Source: a virus. From it: a stretch of DNA of 34,396 nt. The notes beneath the pieces were generated by a model. It ran no database searches. It saw only the letters and a list, made by a program, of their open reading frames with translations, and was not told the origin of the DNA. Below, in pieces: positions 30,120 to 34,396 of this stretch. Each line of letters opens with the position of its first letter. Within the stretch, counting starts at the first letter, position 1. The translations under genes and the position numbers were made by a program. The stretch is from positions 1-34,396 of IMG/VR virus record IMGVR_UViG_3300044641_001066; one strand, given 5' to 3'.

Positions 30120-30599
30120 ATGGCAGGCATTAAAGTTACCGATCTTCCCGTATTAGGGGCAGCAGCAGCAGACGATGTATTTTACATTGTTGATACTTCA
30201 ACCAATACATCTAAGCAGATTGAAGTTGGCGATGTGTTAAGCAGTGGCAATTTCAGTCCTACTATTAGCAATGAAGTAGATTGCAACGCTACTGTTTTAA
30301 GGGCTTTGTATAATAGGGTTGGAGATATTGTTACAGCAAGTTATTATTTAAGTATTACTTTAGATGTTGGAAATACAACTGGCAGTTTTAATCTTAGCTT
30401 GCCCGTTACATCTAACTTTACAAATGCTCGTGATGCCTTTGGTGTTATTACTCCAATAACAAATGATTATTCTGAGTTAGTTAGTGCGATTACAAGTGCT
30501 GATACTGTAAACAATGAGTTAAGTATTACAATAGATATTTTAGCCACTGGCGGCATTATAACTTTTGTATCTAACATTCAGTATATCATCCTTCCATAA
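30120..30599 (+). CDS. Small tail-fibre-type protein
   Basis: This 159-aa protein opens with KVTDLPVLGAAAADDVFYIV followed by DTSTNTSKQIEVGDVL, the attachment motif found at the start of many phage fibre proteins. The remainder is a Ser/Thr/Asn-rich beta domain. It may be a short fibre or cap. The DNA is AT-rich compared with the structural core, consistent with fibre gene exchange. Its stop overlaps the lysozyme ATG (TAATG). Confidence 0.68.
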   Translation: MAGIKVTDLPVLGAAAADDVFYIVDTSTNTSKQIEVGDVLSSGNFSPTISNEVDCNATVLRALYNRVGDIVTASYYLSITLDVGNTTGSFNLSLPVTSNFTNARDAFGVITPITNDYSELVSAITSADTVNNELSITIDILATGGIITFVSNIQYIILP

Positions 30600-31057
30600 T
30601 GCGCTCAACATCCATCAACGGCTTGAAGATCATCAAGGCTTACGAGGGCTTAAGGTTATCGGCTTATCTATGCCCTGCAAAGGTGGCAACGATTGGCTAC
30701 GGCAGCACTCGCTATCCTGATGGGCGCAAGGTGTTGATGGGTGAGAAGTTGGTTAATGAGGCAATGGCAACGCAACTGCTTCTTGCTACTTTAGAGCCGT
30801 ATGAATCGGCAGTTAATAAGAACCTGCCAAACCTTAACCAATATCAATTCGATGCGCTGGTGAGCCTGTGCTACAATATTGGAGGATCTTCATTTGCCAA
30901 GTCTACATTGGTGCGCAAAGCAAAGGTCAACCCAAATGATCCAAGCATCCTCGATGAATTTATGCGGTGGAATAAGGCAGGGGGCAAAGTTCTGCAAGGG
31001 CTGACTACAAGACGGGCAGCAGAGGCGAAGTTATACTTCACACCTTGTAAAGTTTAG
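30599..31057 (+). CDS. Endolysin, GH24 phage lysozyme
   Basis: This 152-aa protein has the T4-type lysozyme core at the N-terminus: Glu16 in AYEGLRLSAYLC, Cys25 in the place of Asp20 of T4 lysozyme, and Thr31 in ATIGYG. The E-8-C/D-5-T spacing is preserved, as in other phage lysozymes that use Cys. Downstream QFDALVSLCYNIG and 'RRAAEAKLYF' are the conserved C-terminal lobe motifs. There is no signal peptide, so release needs the holin. It cleaves peptidoglycan at the end of infection. Confidence 0.95.
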   Translation: MRSTSINGLKIIKAYEGLRLSAYLCPAKVATIGYGSTRYPDGRKVLMGEKLVNEAMATQLLLATLEPYESAVNKNLPNLNQYQFDALVSLCYNIGGSSFAKSTLVRKAKVNPNDPSILDEFMRWNKAGGKVLQGLTTRRAAEAKLYFTPCKV

Positions 31058-31103
31058 TGGGTTATTAGCGGAACTTCATCTGCTGCATTTCGTAAATTGA
31101 ACT

Positions 31104-31313
31104 ATGGCAGCAAGGATTACTAAGTCAAAAAAGATATTCAACATCATCATCAAGCACTGGCGTTCAACCATCGGCTCGCTGATGATCTTGGTGTCGATTT
31201 ACTTATTGATCTTTAAGGTTATATCAACCGAAACAATGGCAGCGATAGTGGCTGCCTTGATTGCAGCAGGGTACATTCCAAAAGCTAAGAGCGATGAAGC
31301 AGCAAGTGATTAG
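31104..31313 (+). CDS. Holin-like small membrane protein
   Basis: This 69-aa protein has a basic N-terminus (residues 1-20), two hydrophobic segments (about 24-42, GSLMILVSIYLLIFKVIS, and about 44-58, TMAAIVAALIAAGYI) and a charged tail (KAKSDEAASD). Size, topology and position directly after the lysozyme gene fit a class II holin. It overlaps the next gene by 20 bases. Confidence 0.75.
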   Translation: MAARITKSKKIFNIIIKHWRSTIGSLMILVSIYLLIFKVISTETMAAIVAALIAAGYIPKAKSDEAASD

Positions 31314-31689
31314 AGATACAACATACAAAGTTAGTTCAAGAGTGATCCATATTGATACAGCCGTATCGGTTGGAACTCTGGCAGTAGTTGATACGCCTAT
31401 CACTTCTGTTGAGGTGTTGAAGGTTAATGCTCCAGCGATCAAGCCACAGCTAACTGCATTCGATACGATCCAACCTTGCGATCAGGCTTTGCTTAGTGGT
31501 GCTGATTATGTACCTTTGAAAATACAGGCTGTAAGAATTAACGAAGAAAAAGAATTGCCGATGAACTACGATATACCTATCAGCGGAGTTGTGCTGGCTT
31601 TCACGATGTATGTTACTGTTGTTTACTTGGTGAACTGTGGTGCTGCTTGGAAGTCATTAGTGGATAATATCCGCAAGGAGATGGCATAG
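31294..31689 (+). CDS. Lysis-region protein with one membrane segment
   Basis: From ATG at 31294 this is 131 aa; the frame from 31261 is an alternative. A long polar N-terminal part is followed by one strong hydrophobic segment (DIPISGVVLAFTMYVTVVYL, about residues 90-110) and a short basic C-terminus. It could be a second holin, antiholin or spanin partner. No family is recognised. Confidence 0.6.
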   Translation: MKQQVIRDTTYKVSSRVIHIDTAVSVGTLAVVDTPITSVEVLKVNAPAIKPQLTAFDTIQPCDQALLSGADYVPLKIQAVRINEEKELPMNYDIPISGVVLAFTMYVTVVYLVNCGAAWKSLVDNIRKEMA

Positions 31690-31704
31690 ATGATTCATTT
31701 GCCG

Positions 31705-31712
31705 TAAATTTG
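31705..31712 (+). promoter_or_regulatory. Promoter -7 element TAAATTTG, leaderless-type placement
   Basis: This exact TAnnTTTG match ends four bases before ATG at 31717. No clear -33 TTTG is present at 17 bases. Confidence 0.6.
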
Positions 31713-31716
31713 CAGT

Positions 31717-32283
31717 ATGGCATCACTGCACATTCTTGAATCTTCAATAGATTTATTCTACATTATAGCCGATTCTGAAGGGTTAATACTCACGAGTAAC
31801 GACCTTTTCAAAGAATACAGCAGCCACGTAAAGCCGAAGAACATCCTCGACATTGCATCTAATGACAGTGATCGAGATGATTTCTTAGCAACTATTAACA
31901 GATCCAAACAAAAGCCACCTGATCCTCAACGGGTCTATGTGCGTTCAAAGCAGAAGATCGGCAGTGAGCGTTACAATATGTGGAATGTTTACTACATCTT
32001 AGATTCACTTCACTTTATCGGCATCCCTTGCGTTGATGTTACCAGCATCACTGCGCACGAACACGAACGGCAGAAGGTGCTGATTGAGGAGTTTCGCTTT
32101 ATGATCTCGCACGAACTACGCCAGCCATTGACTTCTATCGGTGGCTTGGTTGATATGTTGATGGAGCATAAGGAGGCAACGGAATCAGAACGATCTGCAA
32201 TAATGGAGATGATTGCCGACAGCGTTAAGAGGCTTGATGAATCAATAAGGTTGCTTGTCAAGAAGTTGACTCGCCAAATTTAA
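31717..32283 (+). CDS. PAS-HisKA protein: truncated histidine kinase without ATPase domain
   Basis: This 188-aa protein has a PAS-like N-terminal domain (about 8-112: DLFYIIADSEGLILTSNDLF and later 'GSERYNMWNVYYILDSLHF'). A DHp/HisKA helical hairpin follows with the H-box FRFMISHELRQPLTSIGG, where His132 (codon 32110-32112) is the predicted phospho-acceptor. The protein ends after the second DHp helix at about 185, so the N, G1, F and G2 boxes of the ATPase domain are missing. It could accept phosphate from a host kinase, or dimerise with and block one. It sits alone behind its own promoter in the lysis region. This is unusual for a phage of this size. Confidence 0.8.
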   Translation: MASLHILESSIDLFYIIADSEGLILTSNDLFKEYSSHVKPKNILDIASNDSDRDDFLATINRSKQKPPDPQRVYVRSKQKIGSERYNMWNVYYILDSLHFIGIPCVDVTSITAHEHERQKVLIEEFRFMISHELRQPLTSIGGLVDMLMEHKEATESERSAIMEMIADSVKRLDESIRLLVKKLTRQI

Positions 32284-32284
32284 C

Positions 32285-32292
32285 TACATTTG
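32285..32292 (+). promoter_or_regulatory. Possible promoter -7 element TACATTTG
   Basis: This TAnnTTTG match starts two bases after the PAS-HisKA stop and ends three bases before ATG at 32296. A start here would give a leaderless transcript. It could also be chance. Confidence 0.45.
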
Positions 32293-32295
32293 GGG

Positions 32296-32499
32296 ATGCT
32301 TGAATCGGTTAATACTTTGCCTCTAAGTGATCAGGAATGTGATGATAGACTTGTTAAGGTGTTAGCCAGTTATGTAAGGGAGAAGGAGATGCCGTTCTAT
32401 GTTGTTGTGAATATCCTCAATGATAATCTACGGGATAAGTCAAATAGTTTTATGCGATTAAATCAAATCATTCAACTCCTGCACAATGAAGCCATCTAA
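32296..32499 (+). CDS. Small protein downstream of the PAS-HisKA gene
   Basis: From ATG at 32296 the product is 67 aa (TTG at 32290 is an alternative). It is helical and acidic at the N-terminus (SDQECDDRLVKVLASYVR) with 'FYVVVNILNDNL' in the middle. No family is recognised. Its place right after the DHp protein, with a possible own promoter, suggests a partner. It overlaps the Rz-like gene by 14 bases. Confidence 0.55.
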   Translation: MLESVNTLPLSDQECDDRLVKVLASYVREKEMPFYVVVNILNDNLRDKSNSFMRLNQIIQLLHNEAI

Positions 32500-33154
32500 C
32501 ACGCACCTGATCATATCGCTTTCAATCATCACTATTTTAATGCTGATGCTGGGGCGCAGTTGTGCCACCATTAAAGAACTCAAGGGCGATAGGCAATACT
32601 TGATCGAAGAGAATCAGATCTTCACAAAAAGGATAACCGATGATTCCCTGATCATCTTCACTCAGGCATTGCAGATCAATCAATCAGAACGGGCTGTTGA
32701 TGCCTTAAAGAAGAAGATGGAGATGGCAGAAGTCAGTCAAGCCATTGAATATAAGACCAAGACAGTGTACAAAACAGAGTTCAAGGTGGGCGAGGTGGTC
32801 TATGTTGATAGCTTTCCACACATCAAACTTCCAAGAACCTTCCACAAGATAGAAAGATGGTTGGAGATAGGAGGGCGAATAAACCGCTTAGGCTTCATTC
32901 AGATCGATTCTTTAATAATTCCTGCATCTTATACTGTCGCAATCGGAGATACGCTGCGAGAGGGCTTTATTTCAAAGATTCTAAAAAGAACAGATCCCGT
33001 TGTGCGGATCGGGGTGGATAACCCAAACATCAACTTGACGGGAATGCGTAACGTAGTTGTTAGGCAAGACAAAAAGTGGTATCAGACCACAGCAGCCAAG
33101 ATCGGATTCGGGGCATTGCTCGGAATTACGGCAGTGAAATTGGCAACTCCATAA
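32486..33154 (+). CDS. Rz-like inner membrane spanin / DUF6549-type protein
   Basis: This 222-aa protein begins with a membrane anchor (LIISLSIITILMLMLG, about residues 8-23), then a periplasmic helical region with coiled-coil character (LIEENQIFTKRITDDSLIIF) and a beta-rich C-terminal half, ending with a second hydrophobic stretch (AAKIGFGALLGITAVKLA). This is the layout, from memory, of a Bacteroidota phage Rz-like family (DUF6549). It probably links inner and outer membrane during lysis. It is the last gene of the late cluster. Confidence 0.7.
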   Translation: MKPSNTHLIISLSIITILMLMLGRSCATIKELKGDRQYLIEENQIFTKRITDDSLIIFTQALQINQSERAVDALKKKMEMAEVSQAIEYKTKTVYKTEFKVGEVVYVDSFPHIKLPRTFHKIERWLEIGGRINRLGFIQIDSLIIPASYTVAIGDTLREGFISKILKRTDPVVRIGVDNPNINLTGMRNVVVRQDKKWYQTTAAKIGFGALLGITAVKLATP

Positions 33155-33236
33155 AAATAGATTGAAATTAATTGAATTGATTATCAGCGAGTTATGCAAA
33201 TTAACGCTGGTAGTTTGTTATTTTGTTTGTTTGTGT

Positions 33237-33267
33237 ATTGCAGAATCAAAATAAGGTTCTACATTTG
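33237..33267 (+). promoter_or_regulatory. Promoter ATTG-N19-TACATTTG opening the early operon
   Basis: ATTG at 33237-33240 and TACATTTG at 33260-33267 (19-base gap) lie in the 156-base stretch between the Rz-like gene and the next gene. The leader to ATG at 33311 is about 40 bases and A/C-rich. This is probably the main early promoter, since no other is seen before the replication genes. Confidence 0.7.
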
Positions 33268-33310
33268 TCAAACCAAAACGAACAATTCAAACCCATTCAA
33301 ACCTAAAAAA

Positions 33311-33598
33311 ATGACAACAGAAAATTCAACTCCGAAAGACATTATCGACATTCCACAAATAGAGAATTATGATCTGTTTGAAAGAAACAGAGAAAAAGCC
33401 GATGATCTTGGCGAGCAGCATTGCCCTTGCTGTGGAAAGGTTTTATTGAATCCTAAATTTTTTATAAATTCAATTTGGGGTGGTCAAGCGTACCCTGCAT
33501 CAGACAAGAATGAATACTCTGACGCTTGGGTTATGGGAGTTGGGAGCGAGTGCAGAAAGAAATTCCCTGAGGGATATATTTTTACAAACAATATCTAA
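33311..33598 (+). CDS. Small Cys-containing early protein
   Basis: From ATG at 33311 the product is 95 aa. The frame is open to 33194 but that stretch includes the promoter, so 33311, preceded by AACCTAAAAAA, is chosen. A CPCCGK motif lies near residue 37 and a later Cys in GSECRKKFPEGY, which could together bind a metal. No family is recognised. As the first gene after the early promoter it is a candidate host-takeover protein. Confidence 0.7.
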   Translation: MTTENSTPKDIIDIPQIENYDLFERNREKADDLGEQHCPCCGKVLLNPKFFINSIWGGQAYPASDKNEYSDAWVMGVGSECRKKFPEGYIFTNNI

Positions 33599-33605
33599 AT
33601 CAATC

Positions 33606-33624
33606 GGGCGGTTAAACACCGCCC
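33606..33624 (+). repeat. Hairpin repeat 1 (GGGCGGT/ACCGCCC)
   Basis: GGGCGGT (33606-33612) pairs with ACCGCCC (33618-33624) around TAAAC. It is followed by CATATTTCC and a TTAAA-rich leader to ATG at 33661. The unit is homologous to the copy at 33804-33822. No U tract follows. Confidence 0.8.
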
Positions 33625-33660
33625 ATATTTCCTCACTTTAAACACTTAAAAATTCAAACT

Positions 33661-33795
33661 ATGTTGTACTTAGTTCAAAATAAAGAATGCACAATTGTAA
33701 TGATAACACCAGATTTACAACGAGCAAAATCAGTTGCCTTGAAATTGGGCGGTTGGATTATCGATTTACCCTTCACCGAAACCATTTGCTTCTAA
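33661..33795 (+). CDS. 44-aa early protein between two hairpin repeats
   Basis: ATG at 33661 opens a 44-codon frame: MLYLVQNKECTIVMITPDLQ, 'RAKSVALKLGGWIIDLPF', TETICF. It looks like a small beta-alpha-beta protein. It is bounded by two related hairpin-leader units and has the standard A-rich leader, so it is very likely translated. Function unknown. Confidence 0.68.
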   Translation: MLYLVQNKECTIVMITPDLQRAKSVALKLGGWIIDLPFTETICF

Positions 33796-33803
33796 TCCCC
33801 ACA

Positions 33804-33822
33804 GGGCGGCTAACTACCGCCC
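33804..33822 (+). repeat. Hairpin repeat 2 (GGGCGG/CCGCCC)
   Basis: GGGCGG (33804-33809) pairs with CCGCCC (33817-33822) around CTAACTA. CATATTTTCC and CAACTTAAAACA follow before ATG at 33853. Together with repeat 1 it forms a duplicated intergenic element of about 50 bases. Confidence 0.8.
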
Positions 33823-33852
33823 ATATTTTCCCACCCTTAACAACTTAAAACA

Positions 33853-34143
33853 ATGACAGCAAAAACACTTTTCAGAAACGTCGAATCTACAGAGTTCTTT
33901 CACTACGATCACTTAGCAGGAATGCTGACAATTGTTATTAATGACGGATGCAGGAAAGGTCTAATGACCAGATGCGACAGCAACGCATCAGCACTGCCAA
34001 GACAATTCCACAAGGAGTTAACTTATGGCGTGCCTGCCGATCTAAGGCTCTTTGAATCTTGCTCGATTGAGGAGTATCACCAAGCCTACTGTGCAGCAGT
34101 TGACACTATGCACGAATCAATTATCGAATCTTTACAAGCGTAA
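33853..34143 (+). CDS. Small early protein, function unknown
   Basis: This 96-aa protein starts MTAKTLFRNVESTEFFHYDH. It has a helical C-terminal half (SIEEYHQAYCAAVDTMHESI) and some Cys residues. It begins after the second hairpin repeat and ends 25 bases before the SSB-like gene. No family is recognised. Confidence 0.65.
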   Translation: MTAKTLFRNVESTEFFHYDHLAGMLTIVINDGCRKGLMTRCDSNASALPRQFHKELTYGVPADLRLFESCSIEEYHQAYCAAVDTMHESIIESLQA

Positions 34144-34168
34144 CTTTTAACCCTTTAATATTTCAGAA

Positions 34169-34396
34169 ATGAAAGCACCAATTAACAGCGGATCATCCGC
34201 ATCAAAACAAATTGCACCCGAAGGCACTCACATCGGGCGATGCTATCAGATCATCGACAAAGGAACTACCTTCGATGAGAAGTGGAAGAAAAGAAAAAGA
34301 AATATCCAGTTTATGTTTGAACTGCCGATGGAGTTGGCGGTATTCAACGAGGAGAAGGGCGAACAGCCATTCTATGTGAAGACAATGTTTAACCTC
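34169..34396 (+). CDS. SSB-like phage DNA-binding protein, 5' part (continues at 146)
   Basis: ATG at 34169 opens the SSB-like frame: a Gly/Ser-rich N-terminus (MKAPINSGSSASKQIAPEGT), then HIGRCYQIIDKGTTFDEKWK and the basic KKRKRN stretch. It reaches the contig end after 76 codons and continues at base 146 to the stop at 578-580. This part supplies the true start of the gene described at 2-580. Confidence 0.82.
   Translation, partial: MKAPINSGSSASKQIAPEGTHIGRCYQIIDKGTTFDEKWKKRKRNIQFMFELPMELAVFNEEKGEQPFYVKTMFNL
34252..34396. repeat. Right copy of the contig-end overlap
   Basis: It matches 1-145 with three synonymous differences (34264, 34267, 34270). See the left copy. It supports a circular map of about 34,251 bases. 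Confidence 0.9.

Noticed and set aside
31511-31518. Promoter TACCTTTG inside the lysis-region gene
   Set aside because: It lies in coding sequence far from any downstream start. Single matches of this short motif are expected by chance.
33155-33310. A gene in the stretch after the Rz-like gene
   Set aside because: The open frame from 33194 reads through the promoter at 33237-33267. Its residues are unlike the downstream protein, so the stretch is regulatory.
1-34396. CRISPR array, insertion sequence, integrase and attachment site
   Set aside because: No direct-repeat array, transposase, recombinase motif or terminal inverted repeats were seen.

Overview
This window is one complete or nearly complete tailed-phage genome, apparently assembled as a circle. 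Its first 145 bases recur at the end (1-145 against 34252-34396), which leaves about 34,251 unique bases. The two copies differ at three sites, all synonymous third codon positions. Every convincing gene is on the + strand and genes are tightly packed, with many ATGA and TAATG overlaps. There is no integrase, repressor, DNA polymerase, helicase or RNA polymerase that I recognise, so the phage probably relies on host machinery. The host is most likely a member of the Bacteroidota. The promoters visible in front of genes are of the TAnnTTTG (-7) type used by that phylum's primary sigma factor, Shine-Dalgarno sequences are scarce, early leaders are A-rich, and the tape measure, tail, capsid and fibre proteins look like those of Bacteroidota siphophages.

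Layout. 33.2-34.4 kb plus 0-7.4 kb is the early/replication arm: an SSB-like protein (split by the contig ends), a coiled-coil companion, a small HTH-like protein, a PD-(D/E)XK nuclease of exonuclease type, an HTH protein, a VRR-NUC nuclease, a small lipoprotein, a replication-type gene behind a remarkable structured leader (3211-3336), an AT-rich GIY-YIG-type gene, and several small unknown proteins. 7.4-9.6 kb carries packaging (small and large terminase). 9.6-17.4 kb carries tail chaperone-like genes, tape measure and distal tail proteins. 17.4-19.6 kb is a monocistron-like start for the probable major tail protein, coupled to a GT8-like glycosyltransferase, a SAM methyltransferase and a 25-aa micro-gene. 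19.6-26.6 kb carries portal, head morphogenesis, scaffold, major capsid and head-tail connector genes. 26.6-30.6 kb carries fibre/receptor-binding genes. 30.6-33.2 kb is lysis (GH24 lysozyme, holin-like and Rz-like proteins) with an inserted PAS-HisKA protein.

Most notable signals. (1) The major capsid gene ends in a canonical -1 slippery heptamer A AAC CCG directly before its stop. A 5-nt spacer and a 10-bp stem follow, and the -1 frame then stays open for 27 codons and stops just before an intrinsic terminator. This is a strong candidate for programmed frameshifting to make a long capsid form. (2) A promoter-driven RNA of about 110 nt at 3211-3336 combines a 9-bp pairing, a pseudoknot-like topology and a terminator-like hairpin whose T8 tract touches the ATG of the replication gene; it is either a riboswitch/attenuator or a phage small RNA. 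(3) The major tail protein leader contains a clean H-type pseudoknot, and the capsid leader a long closed stem ending at the start codon. (4) By eye, GGCC, CCGG, CATG and CTAG are entirely absent from the 34 kb while GATC is abundant. (5) A PAS plus histidine-kinase DHp protein without an ATPase domain sits beside the lysis genes. (6) Several genes appear to be leaderless, with the -7 box ending 3-4 nt before ATG.
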